From Pavlovales sp. CCMP2436 (taxonomy: Eukaryota > Haptophyta > Pavlovophyceae > Pavlovales), in the NCBI GenBank assembly GCA_026770615.1, contig MU631447.1, positions 286,326-297,299 on the forward strand: a DNA stretch of 10,974 nt, written 5' to 3'. The notes under the pieces are model-generated. The model was not told where the DNA came from, did not search any database, and saw only the letters and a program-made list of their open reading frames with translations. The position numbers and the translations under genes are program-made. Every line of letters starts with the position of its first letter. The first letter of the stretch is position 1. Positions 1-7,337 of this stretch are shown here, piece by piece.

Positions 1-11
1 CCCAAGCCAGC

Positions 12-109
12 GCAGCCGACTAAGGCACGCAGCAGGCAATGGGCGACGCAGCGCTCAGACCAGCAAAACATTCAGAACAGTCAGACGCCAGCTTGAATCC
101 CTATCAGTA
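12..109 (-). repeat. Repeat A, copy 1 (inverted relative to copy 2)
   Basis: This stretch is the reverse complement of 3345-3442, with only scattered mismatches and one short divergent patch in the middle. Shared landmarks are the block around gcagccgactaaggcacg and the block around agcttgaatccctatcag. Similarity stops abruptly on both sides. No coding content is recognisable. It is a short dispersed repeat, probably a transposon remnant. Confidence 0.85.
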
Positions 110-640
110 TATATATAAATGCTTACACTTGGGCCACTTCGGGAGATAGTTTGGGGAATTAAAGTTATTGAATTTGCGGCGTGATAATTTATTGAGATTT
201 AATATTATTAAAATGCGATGTCGCGAAAAAATTGTGACATCTTCAATAATTACGTACATCACGTTTTAGGTAACAATTTTCTGAGTTGTCTGGCATTCTA
301 AGATGACGACGAGGGGATGATGACGCTATCCGTGTGCTCAGGAATAGTCATAGGCTAACAGTGTGTTGTTGCTGCACCACTGGGAGTCTGGGAGACCGTA
401 TACGGGGCCGGACTTTTTTTAGAAGTTAACACACTTGTGTGGCTTGACAGTGGCTGCACACGCCTATGTGTAAAACTTAATCTTTATGATTATGTTGTAT
501 ATAATTGATTCCGCTTTAGTCCTCTCATCGTCGTTTTGCCATAACAAAGTCACTTTTGCAAGTGAGTTTGCCGGTCTAGCAGGTCTTTAGCTGCGCCTAA
601 GCTGCCTGACCACCTCTGAAAAAAGGTACATCATGATGTG
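110..640. other. Intergenic DNA without recognisable gene
   Basis: The first part (about 110-300) is AT-rich and the rest is mixed in composition. A short piece at 331-350 resembles the start of repeat E, but it is too short to call. I see no convincing open frame, RNA gene or hairpin. Confidence 0.6.
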
Positions 641-752
641 GGACGGTATCCGTGTGTTCTGCAAAATTCCCTTGATCCGAGTGTTTTCTCAACGCTTGGG
701 TCCGGTGCAGATCTGTCACGGGATGGACGTACTTCTAGATATTTACACGCAA
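641..752 (+). repeat. Repeat E, copy 1
   Basis: This copy is about 110 bp, running from ggacggtatccgtgtg to ctagatatttacac. It matches the reverse complements of 5045-5155 and 8721-8830. Two reading frames stay open across it, so an ORF here is not itself evidence of coding. The three copies look like remnants of one dispersed element. Confidence 0.85.
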
Positions 753-783
753 GAGGTCCTTTCTCCTGCGTAATATACTTCTT

Positions 784-903
784 CAGCTTGCCCAGTCGCC
801 TCGTTCTAATAACGAGGGCGGCAATCGGGTACCCCTAGTCAAGTTCCATAATAGGAGCTCAAGTCAGGCGGCAGGGTGAGTCAATAATCCTTCACTTATC
901 TAA
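784..903 (+). repeat. Repeat F, copy 1 (related to inverted repeat B)
   Basis: It starts near cagcttgcccagtcgcctcg and ends in ggcagggtgagtcaataatc plus cttatct. It is a direct repeat of 1589-1693. Both ends resemble the reverse complement of the ends of repeat B (1195-1343, 3181-3317), so B and F look like one family in opposite orientations with diverged middles. Confidence 0.75.
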
Positions 904-1025
904 AGCAGTTCAGCGAGCACCTACAGGTGGTCGCGGGCAATATGAAACCGTCACGTTAAGGAAGTGAGCCTCGTTTTGTGTGCCCTTCAATCGTGTTTTA
1001 AGCAATATATACTAATGTTCTGTAA

Positions 1026-1128
1026 ATAATTTGCTACGAAACTGAACCTCAGCCTCAAATTCGCCCTTCTATTGCCCGCGACCTCCTGTATTACGGGTGT
1101 CAGTCAAACTGTAGCCCAGGCGTATCAC
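1026..1128 (+). repeat. Repeat G, copy 1
   Basis: This is a diverged direct repeat of 6569-6690. The best-matching blocks are cctcagcctcaaattcgcc and the segment attgcccgcgacc...cctgta. A fragment of the same family (about 30 bp, ttattgcccgcgatcc) lies at 4261-4288. No coding content is evident. Confidence 0.7.
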
Positions 1129-1135
1129 ATTTTTA

Positions 1136-1157
1136 TTAGTTAATTAATTAATTAATC
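1136..1157. repeat. TTAA/TAAT microsatellite
   Basis: A short run of ttaattaa-type units marks a simple AT-rich repeat between repeats G and B. Confidence 0.8.
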
Positions 1158-1194
1158 GAATATTTTTTTGTAAACGCCTGAAGAATTTTTATTC

Positions 1195-1343
1195 AGTTAA
1201 GAGGAGGATTATTGAGTCGCTCTGTCCGGCCTGCTAGAGACCCCTTGTTGTGAATCGTGGCCGGGGGAATGGCCAGGGAAATAAGATAACAGCCGCTTCC
1301 GTGAAAAGGGGCAGGTTCGGCGAGCTACGTCCACAGCGCACGT
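1195..1343 (-). repeat. Repeat B, copy 1 (minus orientation relative to F)
   Basis: This is a direct repeat of 3181-3317. Shared blocks are gaggaggattattgagtcg, ctagagacccctt, gaatcgtggcc, and aaaaggggcaggttcggcga near the end. Its left end is nearly the reverse complement of the right end of repeat F, and its right end resembles the reverse complement of the left end of F. Confidence 0.85.
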
Positions 1344-1588
1344 CCTTCTTGTTTTATAACTATTCTAGAGTATACTTGCGATAGCGTTGCCGTTAGCTTT
1401 TTAATTTTTGCTTTCGCACGGCTTTGACCGCCGAGTCTGGATCAGTTAATAAAGCGGTCAGGAATTAGTAGTCTTACACAAGTTAATTCTTATTTGTTGT
1501 CGACAAATCACATTCCAGCTGGCAACTCAAAAATCTGTGATCACTCACACCAGGGGTATATAGGTATACCATTGGAATGACGTGCGCT

Positions 1589-1693
1589 CATGCGCAGCTC
1601 GCCCAGCCGCCTCGTTCTGATAAGGAGCGGTAATCGCCTACCCTTGGTCTAGTCCCAGGCGGCAGGGTGAGTCAATAATCCTCGACTTATCTT
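1589..1693 (+). repeat. Repeat F, copy 2
   Basis: It begins with tgcgcagctcgcccagccgc and ends in ggcagggtgagtcaataatc followed by cttatct. It matches 784-903 directly and matches the ends of repeat B in reverse complement. Confidence 0.8.
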
Positions 1694-1726
1694 CAGTTTG
1701 GGTTTACGCAATGAGCCAATATTCAG

Positions 1727-1785
1727 CAAATATGGTCCCAGGCGCAATCAGGATTTTCGTCTGATTGCACCTGGGACCATATTTG
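1727..1785. repeat. Near-perfect 25-bp hairpin
   Basis: Arms 1727-1751 and 1761-1785 are reverse complements at 24 of 25 positions, with the 9-nt loop gattttcgt between them. Outside the arms similarity fades quickly. It could be a tiny foldback element or, if transcribed, a small-RNA-like precursor. I see no second copy in the window. Confidence 0.9.
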
Positions 1786-1983
1786 AATACAAAAAATCAT
1801 TTTGGAAATTGGTCGGTCGGACCAAGTATGCTTTCACTGAAAAAATCCAACCCCCTCTCCTAATTTGCAATCCTAGTTAGGCTAGACTCCAGGCATCTCA
1901 ATAGGAGATACAATGGGGTTGTTCAGGGCGTCGGGCGACTCAGCCTAAAGCGTGAGTCGGCCGCCTCGTTTGCAACTGCCTTT

Positions 1984-2067
1984 GTTTGGCATTTGCCCCG
2001 GATTTGGCCCAGTCCGGATTCGAATTAGTCTGCTATCACGAGATGTTACACATTCGTACTCGCACCA
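1984..2067 (+). repeat. Repeat C, copy 1
   Basis: This repeat of about 84 bp contains agtccggattcgaattagtc and is also found at 4012-4096 (same strand) and 3453-3537 (opposite strand). One frame is open in all three copies and contains an HExxH-like string. The differences between copies are mostly amino-acid-changing, so coding constraint is not supported. It lies directly beside the half-foldback at 2071-2221. Confidence 0.85.
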
Positions 2068-2070
2068 CTA

Positions 2071-2221
2071 CTGGAGCTAGGTCTCGGTTGCTACCGAAAT
2101 TTAAAACTGTAAATTGGTTAAAACTCAGATTACAATTTACAATTCTTCCTACTCATGGCCCCAATGTGTGAATCCCTTGCCGGCAAGGGATTAACAAAGA
2201 ACAGAGACCTGGCTCCAGCAG
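2071..2221 (+). repeat. Repeat D: half-copy of the 4448-4755 foldback
   Basis: The segment starts with the sequence of the right inner arm of the large foldback (ctcggttgcta) and ends with its right outer arm (cctggctccagca). The middle is more diverged. It appears to be the right half only, with the left half lost. It includes a perfect 22-bp palindrome at 2171-2192. Confidence 0.8.
2171..2192. repeat. Perfect 22-bp palindrome
   Basis: The half-site aatcccttgcc is followed directly by its exact reverse complement. The same palindrome occurs with one change at 4705-4726, and in a more diverged form at about 4476-4499, both in the outer arms of the foldback. Confidence 0.95.
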
Positions 2222-2344
2222 ACCCCTGATCACACTCTTATCTTGTCTTTATATACATAATAGAAACAATGCGGCTCTCTCAGTCCGTCTTTAAAATGCA
2301 CCAGAGTTAGACGCGAACACGTGGAGCCTTCTCCTCTCCGACTC

Positions 2345-2385
2345 TGCGGTCGCCGCTGCACCGTGTTATCCATTCGAGGTATTTT
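2345..2385 (+). repeat. Repeat K, copy 1
   Basis: The string tgcggtcgcc, followed by tgcaccg and ccattcgaggtat, recurs at 2672-2711 with a few changes. It is a short direct repeat about 330 bp away from its partner. Confidence 0.65.
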
Positions 2386-2573
2386 CCTTTTACCATACAC
2401 GTGTGCTGGTCCTAAGAAAACATGCATTCGTTTCCTGCAATTATATCTTTTGCACACAGATGAAGCGCTTCGTAGAGTTATTTTACTAATCTAGTGTCTG
2501 CTTTCCAATGTCTATCCTCGATTACTGTTTCATGGATCTAGCACAGCCTATTTTCCTTTTCATTTTATTCGGA

Positions 2574-2604
2574 CGGCCCTCGGAGAGCCGATCTCCGAGG
2601 GCCG
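2574..2604. repeat. GC-rich hairpin, 13-bp perfect stem
   Basis: Arms 2574-2586 (cggccctcggaga) and 2592-2604 (tctccgagggccg) are perfect reverse complements around the loop gccga. A tttt run follows a few bases later. The shape recalls a bacterial terminator, but in this eukaryotic, gene-free setting a foldback remnant is more likely. Confidence 0.9.
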
Positions 2605-2671
2605 ATCTTTTAAAAAAGAATTAGGCTGCGATCTAGCAATAACACAATAACGTGCCCCCCCCTTCCCCCCT

Positions 2672-2711
2672 TGCGGTCGCCAGTGCACCGCCGGTTTCCA
2701 TACGAGATATA
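2672..2711 (+). repeat. Repeat K, copy 2
   Basis: Matches 2345-2385: tgcggtcgcc, tgcaccg, then ccatacgagatat. It follows a short C-rich stretch (2654-2670). Confidence 0.65.
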
Positions 2712-2846
2712 AATATATTAGTGGCTCAGCATGGTTCAACAGGTGGTGTTCACCCACTGACTTCGTCGACGTCCTACATTAGTCCAGGCAGCAGAGATGG
2801 TGGTAGAGGTGAGGTTGGTGGCGAACTCGTAGCAGATGCCACAGGT

Positions 2847-2888
2847 CCCCCCCCCACCCCCCCCCCCCCCCCCCCCCCACCCCCCCCC
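2847..2888. repeat. Long poly-C/poly-G tract
   Basis: The tract reads as nine C, A, twenty-two C, A, nine C. The opposite strand is G-rich and could form quadruplex structures, while the C strand could form an i-motif. The exact length is prone to sequencing and assembly error. Proline- or glycine-rich open frames across it are artefacts of the tract. Confidence 0.9.
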
Positions 2889-2889
2889 T

Positions 2890-3180
2890 CCACCATATGA
2901 GACGCATTCCCCCCAACCCAACCGCCTACAAGCCAAAAAATCACCGAATTTGAATTGCGACGTTACGCCTACTGAGCTCTATTATACAAACCCGAACCCC
3001 ATCCTACGCGATGCTTTCTAAATGCGCCGTTCTGACACTAACCCTAATTTACATACATAGCACACAGCAATAACAACAGAGTAGTAACAGTAACATAAAA
3101 GCCGATAACATTATAAACCGATAAATACGGTAACGACAGACCTAATTGAGAATGTGACGTTGACAAACAAATGTTTGTTT
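2890..3180. other. Unremarkable intergenic DNA
   Basis: Mixed to AT-rich sequence between the poly-C tract and repeat B copy 2. I see no gene, repeat pair or strong hairpin here. Confidence 0.5.
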
Positions 3181-3317
3181 AGTTGAGAGGAGGATTATTG
3201 AGTCGCCCTGCCCGGCCGGCTAGAGACCCCTTGCCGGGAATCGTGGCCCATGGAAGATGATAAACAGCCGCCCCCGTTAAAAGGGGCAGGTTCGGCGAGC
3301 TGCGCACAGTGCACGTT
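3181..3317 (-). repeat. Repeat B, copy 2
   Basis: A direct repeat of 1195-1343, slightly shorter in the middle. It stands 27 bp before repeat A copy 2, which is followed by repeat C copy 2, so three repeat families sit head to tail in 3181-3537. Confidence 0.85.
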
Positions 3318-3344
3318 ATTCTGTAATTATTATTTTTATTATAT

Positions 3345-3442
3345 TACTGATAGGGATTCAAGCTGGCGTCTGACCATCCTGGAAGTTGTGCTGGTCTGAG
3401 CGCCGCGTCGCCCATTGCCTGCGGCGTGCCTTAGTCGGCTGC
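3345..3442 (+). repeat. Repeat A, copy 2
   Basis: Reverse complement of 12-109. It begins at actgatagggattcaagctg and ends near ttagtcggctgc. The flanks of the two copies are unrelated. Confidence 0.85.
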
Positions 3443-3452
3443 TAGTATTATT

Positions 3453-3537
3453 AGGGCGAGAACGATTATGCAACAACTCGTGACAGCAGACTAATTCGGA
3501 TCCTGACTGGGCCGAATCCGGGGCAACTGCCAAATAA
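3453..3537 (-). repeat. Repeat C, copy 2 (inverted)
   Basis: Reverse complement of the C copies at 1984-2067 and 4012-4096. The shared core on the minus strand is gaattagtctgctgtcacga. It abuts repeat A copy 2 with about 10 bp between them. Confidence 0.85.
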
Positions 3538-3611
3538 AGTAAAAGCAGGTGCTAAAGAACAAGGGGTTTCACGCACACCGACAAGATCACAATTTAGTAG
3601 ACTTGTAGTAA

Positions 3612-3702
3612 ACTTCGGTGTAGCGCGTCGGAGCCTACGTCGGAGCGCTGAGCTTCGCTTAATGATTGGTCACACCTCCAGCCAGAACCCCCCTTTATTA
3701 AT
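3612..3702 (+). repeat. Repeat H, copy 1
   Basis: A diverged direct repeat of 7050-7147. Shared landmarks are acttcggNgtagcgcgt, gagcctNcgtcg, agcgct, and the ending ccag..cNgaaNccccc. No coding content is evident. Confidence 0.7.
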
Positions 3703-4011
3703 ACAACGATGAAAACAATAACCAGGGATTGCACGTGCGTACCATGCACCCAGACAAGACGCTCTGCTTTCCCGACGCCACACCGCCGACTACTGACGCG
3801 GTTTGTTGTTATGTTATGTTATAATGCCCCTTCTACCGTCTGGGGCGCAATCTCTGCGTCAAGCGGGTGTCAGCGTCTGAGCGTCACTCTGTTGAGCTCT
3901 AGCGTCAACTTCCGGTGGTACCAAAGCGCCGACCAAAGCAGTTTGTATTTTGTCCTTTTCTTTTCTTTCCAAATGCGTATACAACTACTTTACATGTAAC
4001 AGTTACTTTTC
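3703..4011. other. Intergenic DNA without recognisable gene
   Basis: An open frame on the plus strand (3709-3999, about 96 codons, beginning with ATG) covers most of this stretch. Its translation resembles no family I know and shows no clear domain. I regard it as chance. Confidence 0.4.
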
Positions 4012-4096
4012 TTTGGCAGTTGCCCCAGATTCGGCAGAGTCCGGATTCGAATTAGTCTGCTGTCACGAGCTGTTGCACATTCGAATTCGCACCATT
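4012..4096 (+). repeat. Repeat C, copy 3
   Basis: Same strand as 1984-2067, with roughly eight or nine differences over the core. It lies about 350 bp left of the complete foldback, whereas copy 1 directly touches the half-foldback. Confidence 0.85.
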
Positions 4097-4117
4097 AATT
4101 CTCATTTTTTGAAGATG

Positions 4118-4157
4118 AAACGCAGGCAGGCCAGAGTGCCCTCGCGTCAACCTCGCT
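4118..4157 (+). repeat. Repeat I, copy 1
   Basis: About 40 bp beginning aaacgcaggcag and ending tgccctcgcgtcaacctcgct. It is repeated at 4288-4326 with two or three changes, so this is a short local duplication. Confidence 0.85.
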
Positions 4158-4287
4158 AGACCCTCAGCTTCTTAGCACATTATATACAAACCATTGTTAA
4201 ATTTCGCTTAAATTGCTATTGAAAGACACAACTAAACGTGGCTCAGTTTCTGAACGCGACAGCTTCTTATTGCCCGCGATCCAATGT

Positions 4288-4326
4288 AAACGCAGGCAGA
4301 CCGAGTGCCCTCGCGTCAACCTCGCT
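4288..4326 (+). repeat. Repeat I, copy 2
   Basis: Direct copy of 4118-4157, about 170 bp downstream. It follows directly on a fragment of repeat G (4261-4288). Confidence 0.85.
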
Positions 4327-4447
4327 GAGCGCTTTCCGCTCTCTCGATGGTTCGAGTGCACGCGCAGAATACAGCTTAAACCAGACCCCGACGCTCTCGC
4401 TTCTTCTTTTAACGTCGGCAGCACTCGATCGATTGACAGGTTAGCCT

Positions 4448-4755
4448 CTGCTGGAGCCAGGACTCTGTTCTTGGTGAATCTCTTGCCGGTAAGATATTCA
4501 CCAATTTAGGCGATAAGTAGTAAGTACTGTAAACTGTAAACTGCTTTTAACAAAATACACTTTAAAATTTTGGTAGCAAACGAGACCTGGCTCCAGCAGT
4601 TATTTGCTAGAGCCAGCTCTCGGTTGCTAGAAAAACAAAGAAGCACAATGGTTAAAAAAACTGTTTCCAGTTTACAGTCATCCGGAATAAAAATCGCTTT
4701 TGTGAATCCCTTGCCGGCGAGGGATTAACGAAGAACAGAGTCCTGGCTCCAGCAG
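4448..4755. mobile_element. Foldback element with three nested inverted-repeat pairs
   Basis: Three pairs of arms share one centre. The outer arms 4448-4502 and 4701-4755 match at 47 of 55 positions, the first 25 of them without a change. The middle arms 4526-4551 and 4651-4678 match with a few changes and a small gap. The inner arms 4574-4598 and 4605-4629 match at 22 of 25 around a 6-nt loop. The spacers between arms are AT-rich and similar in length on both sides. The outer arms also contain their own palindrome (4705-4726 and about 4476-4499). No protein is encoded. A half-copy exists at 2071-2221. I infer a non-autonomous foldback/MITE-like element. I saw no clear target-site duplication. 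Confidence 0.85.
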
Positions 4756-4767
4756 ATATCAAGGAAG

Positions 4768-4790
4768 AGGGAGGGGGGGGGGAGAGGGAT
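4768..4790. repeat. G-rich purine tract
   Basis: Runs of G with a few A (about ten consecutive G at 4773-4782) just right of the foldback. It is a low-complexity tract. Confidence 0.8.
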
Positions 4791-4797
4791 AGCACAG

Positions 4798-4984
4798 GCT
4801 GCTGCCTGTCCGATAAATACCTTGACGGAGCTACTAAAAATATACGGGAAACAAAACATGTGGGAAAGCAATGGCAAGGATGGGTGAGGGGTTGCGAAGC
4901 CTTCTACCCGGCCTCTTTTATTCGTGTATTGTATAAATAACGCCTCAAGCTGCGTCTGGCTCTTTATCGGACAGAGACTGCTGC
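4798..4984. mobile_element. Possible small element with about 20-bp inverted ends
   Basis: The left end gctgctgcctgtccgataaa (4798-4817) and the reverse complement of 4963-4984 share the block ctgtccgataaa exactly, plus most of the flanking GCTGC repeat, with a 2-nt gap. The interior is about 145 bp and codes for nothing recognisable. This fits a MITE-like element, but one short inverted pair could arise by chance, and no second copy is seen. Confidence 0.45.
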
Positions 4985-5293
4985 GGCGCGCTTGCTCGCA
5001 GCTTTGTGCCTCAGTGTGTGTGTGTGACGTCTTTGAACCCCCTCTGTGTGTAAATATCTAGAAATACGTCCGTCCCCTGACAGGTCTCCACCGGACCCAA
5101 GCATTGAGAAAACATTCGCGTCAAGGGACCTTTGCAGAGCACATGGATACCGTCCAATGCCTCTGGCCGATAGACCAGCCGATTCGAGATCTCCCAGCTC
5201 TGTCCGATAGAGGCCCGGAACTTCTTGTTCATTCTTTTTCGCAAGAAATTGCTCGGGCGTAGCTTTCGAAAAGCTTGAGCTTCCCTCCGCCAT
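4964..5293 (-). CDS. Open frame of unknown significance over repeat E
   Basis: An ATG-initiated frame of 109 codons runs leftwards from 5293. The first 46 or so residues are hydrophilic with several Glu/Lys, the middle lies within repeat E copy 2, and the end runs into GT-rich simple sequence. A second frame on the same strand (ending at 5011) is also open across the repeat and extends further upstream, without an ATG at its start. I recognise no domain, no splice structure and no conserved motif. It may be a remnant of the element that carried repeat E. The likeliest alternative is chance. Confidence 0.15.
   Translation of the reverse strand: MAEGSSSFSKATPEQFLAKKNEQEVPGLYRTELGDLESAGLSARGIGRYPCALQRSLDANVFSMLGSGGDLSGDGRISRYLHTEGVQRRHTHTLRHKAASKRAAAVSVR
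5045..5155 (-). repeat. Repeat E, copy 2 (inverted)
   Basis: Reverse complement of 641-752, and direct relative to 8721-8830. It contains gacaggtctccaccggaccc, which is identical in copy 3. The flank on the 5' side of the plus strand is GT-rich in both copies 2 and 3. Confidence 0.85.
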
Positions 5294-5427
5294 CGCTGAA
5301 TGTGGTCATGAGTTATAGCACCCGCTGATGAATAAATAGGCCGGGTCTCAATCGGACAGCTCCCGCCCAAGCACTTTTCTTCGCGACTGACGGCCCGGTA
5401 CTGCACAGGTATAATATTAGTATGACG

Positions 5428-5664
5428 TGTCCTATCAGGGGTATAGAGGGGATTGGTTTCCAGCGTAAAATATGTGTGATATACCCTAGAATTAAGAAAC
5501 CGCTTTGCGCACTGTACAGTAAATGGTCGTCTGGGACTACGTCTGGGACGATAATAGAATACAAAGTTTTAAGTCAAGCCTAAAAATTATATTCACAGGG
5601 TACATCACACATCGACGAATCGTGCATTGCCGGAAACCAACCCCCTCTATACCCCTGGTCCTAT
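5428..5664. mobile_element. Inverted-repeat element with about 65-75-bp arms
   Basis: The left arm 5428-5492 pairs with the right arm 5591-5664. Shared blocks, left arm against the complemented right arm, are caggggtatagaggg, ttggtttcc and tgtgtgat followed by taccct. The right arm carries about 8 extra bases in the middle. The interior of about 98 bp has no recognisable coding sequence. Long, diverged inverted ends around a short interior are typical of a decayed non-autonomous transposon. Confidence 0.75.
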
Positions 5665-6568
5665 GACAGCTCGCCTAGAGACAACGATCTGTTCAGTCCG
5701 AAATATCAATCGCCTCCCCGGCGCTCAACCAAACGCCGGGAAGGAAGGTGCGGACCCAAAACGAAACTTAACCAAAGGGTGCCCGGTGCCCACCTAAAGG
5801 GGCCAAAGGCATAAAGCACCAACTTTTGAAACAAACTTTTCAACAATAGTTCTTTTAGTGTATATAAGCCTTCAAGTAAAATTTATCCATTGTTCGTATG
5901 CGGCTAGACACCTGAGCCTATTCAATAAGTTTTCAAACCTATTCAATAGGATATAGCCACGGCACGCTGTAGTCGACGAACCGCGCGGCGGGGACCTAGG
6001 GTCACCGCACATCACCACGGACAGGACGACATGGGGATATCCAGGAATCAATCAGATTGACGATGCGGCCGCCTCCCGTTGGTCCGTTACAATCTCTTGA
6101 AATTACTACAAAAACATACACTTTTTTAGCATGGGGGCCAAGTTTCGGGCATGTGGGTGCACGTGCCAGTAGCTTGCCAGCGCGTCGACGCGGACCTGCT
6201 CTAAGCGGAGGTGGGCTCGACGTAATGTGTGGGGTAGCCTAGACACCCCCAGGTGTGTTTGGTGCACCCCTGGTGCAGCCCAGAGCGCCCTCTGGCCACG
6301 CAGCTATCGGTACCACCCTGAGAATTTTCTATTAGATAGAAATATTTATTCAATTAATTATATTTCAATTTAATCGACGAATTTAATTAGCAATACTTAA
6401 CTAGTTATTGAGGAGGTTCTGATGGGCCGAGGCTTTTTATATTTGCCACTTGAGACCCTGCCTTCCAAGGCTCACCTCCCGAGCACGAAATAGAGACCAA
6501 TGGCAGCATGGTGCGCACCAATCCTATTGCATAGGTTTGGATAGGACCCGTCTCAGGGGTCTAGCCAT
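5665..6568. other. Intergenic DNA without recognisable gene
   Basis: Composition shifts several times: GC-rich around 5960-6300, and AT-rich around 5820-5890 and 6330-6410. Small features are a 6-bp stem near 5717-5740 (ccggcg/cgccgg) and a repeated cctattcaata at about 5919 and 5939. Open frames are short and unrecognised. I cannot support a gene here. Confidence 0.5.
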
Positions 6569-6690
6569 ATGTAATTTGCTATGAAAGTGAGCCTCAGCCT
6601 CAAATTCGCCGTTCTTATTGCCTGCGATCCCCTGTACTTTGTTCAGAATATGTCCCCCGAATTGCAGCCCGAAGGCGGTTGGGCATCACA
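6569..6690 (+). repeat. Repeat G, copy 2
   Basis: Direct, diverged copy of 1026-1128, sharing cctcagcctcaaattcgcc. It is longer in the second half by an insertion of about 15-20 bp. Confidence 0.7.
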
Positions 6691-7049
6691 CGGGAGGGTC
6701 AGCGCATCGGTCGTTTCTTGCAACTTACACTGAATCAATCCTTCCCGTACCAGACCTTACAAGTGTAATATTTCTACCAGAAATATCATTAAGATTTGCG
6801 TTAAATCGATAATCTACAAATGATGTAACGACGTCGACTATTTCGGAACTTAATTCGTTTTCGCCCAACCACATTCGAGGTAAGTCAGCCTGATAAATAC
6901 ATATACATATCGCTTCCCAGCGATACGTCACCGCTGGGATCACCAATTGACTCGCTTGCTCGCGCACTGTCGGGCGGCCCCGCGTTGCGCAGCGACTCCA
7001 GCGCTTTGTTTTCGGCTTCCTCATCATCCACCACTTCTACCAGCTCCCC
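6691..7049. other. Intergenic DNA with one small hairpin
   Basis: A minus-strand frame of 100 codons (6725-7027, ATG at its start) spans this stretch, but I recognise no family in it. A perfect 8-bp stem (tcccagcg / cgctggga) lies at 6915-6939 with a 9-nt loop. Confidence 0.4.
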
Positions 7050-7147
7050 ACTTCGGCGTAGCGCGTAAGAGCCTGCGTCGAAGCGCTAAGATCAGCCTGA
7101 CTTGAACTTGAAACGTACCGCCAGTCCGAAACCCCCTACATTAAAAT
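7050..7147 (+). repeat. Repeat H, copy 2
   Basis: Diverged direct copy of 3612-3702. Its left end is acttcggcgtagcgcgt and its right end lies near ccagtccgaaacccccta. Confidence 0.7.
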
Positions 7148-7219
7148 TCACAGTGCCTTCTACTTTGTATTAGCTTACGTTGAGTGCGGAGGTTCTTGCA
7201 GCTTCAGCGGCAGCTGCAG

Positions 7220-7305
7220 GGGGGGGGGGGGTTAATATTGCACTATATTTGATATGATGAATATAACAGCAAGCAAATGAGAGGGGAAAGGAGAGGGGGG
7301 GGGGG
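7220..7305. repeat. Two poly-G tracts
   Basis: Runs of about twelve G at about 7220-7231 and eleven G near 7295-7305 flank an AT-rich stretch. They are low-complexity sequence and prone to length errors. Confidence 0.85.
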
Positions 7306-7337
7306 TCAGTTTGAAATATTTGAGGGTGTTGGGCAGC

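Larger units (their letters stand above)
2222..2640. other. Intergenic DNA with one hairpin and one short repeat
   Basis: Apart from repeat K (2345-2385) and the hairpin at 2574-2604, nothing here is recognisable. Short open frames on both strands have no family resemblance that I can support. Confidence 0.5.

Noticed and set aside
1984..2067. tRNA or tRNA-derived SINE, because of ggattcgaatt in repeat C.
   Set aside because: The string is only partly like a B box, there is no matching A box, and no cloverleaf could be drawn.
2574..2604. Bacterial-type transcription terminator (hairpin plus T run).
   Set aside because: The region is eukaryotic and no gene ends next to it. The hairpin is listed as a structure only.
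2652..2936. Proline-rich and glycine-rich open frames on both strands.
   Set aside because: They are translations of the poly-C/poly-G tract. No real coding signal lies outside it.
3709..3999. A 96-codon ATG frame on the plus strand as a gene.
   Set aside because: No family resemblance, no splice structure and no composition change, and it is of a length expected by chance in this much DNA.
1984..4096. Repeat C translates in all three copies into a peptide with an HExxH string, the zinc-binding motif of metalloproteases.
   Set aside because: The frame is very short. Between copies 1 and 3 I count about five amino-acid-changing and three silent differences over the core, so there is no sign of protein-level constraint. 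HExxH is easily met by chance.
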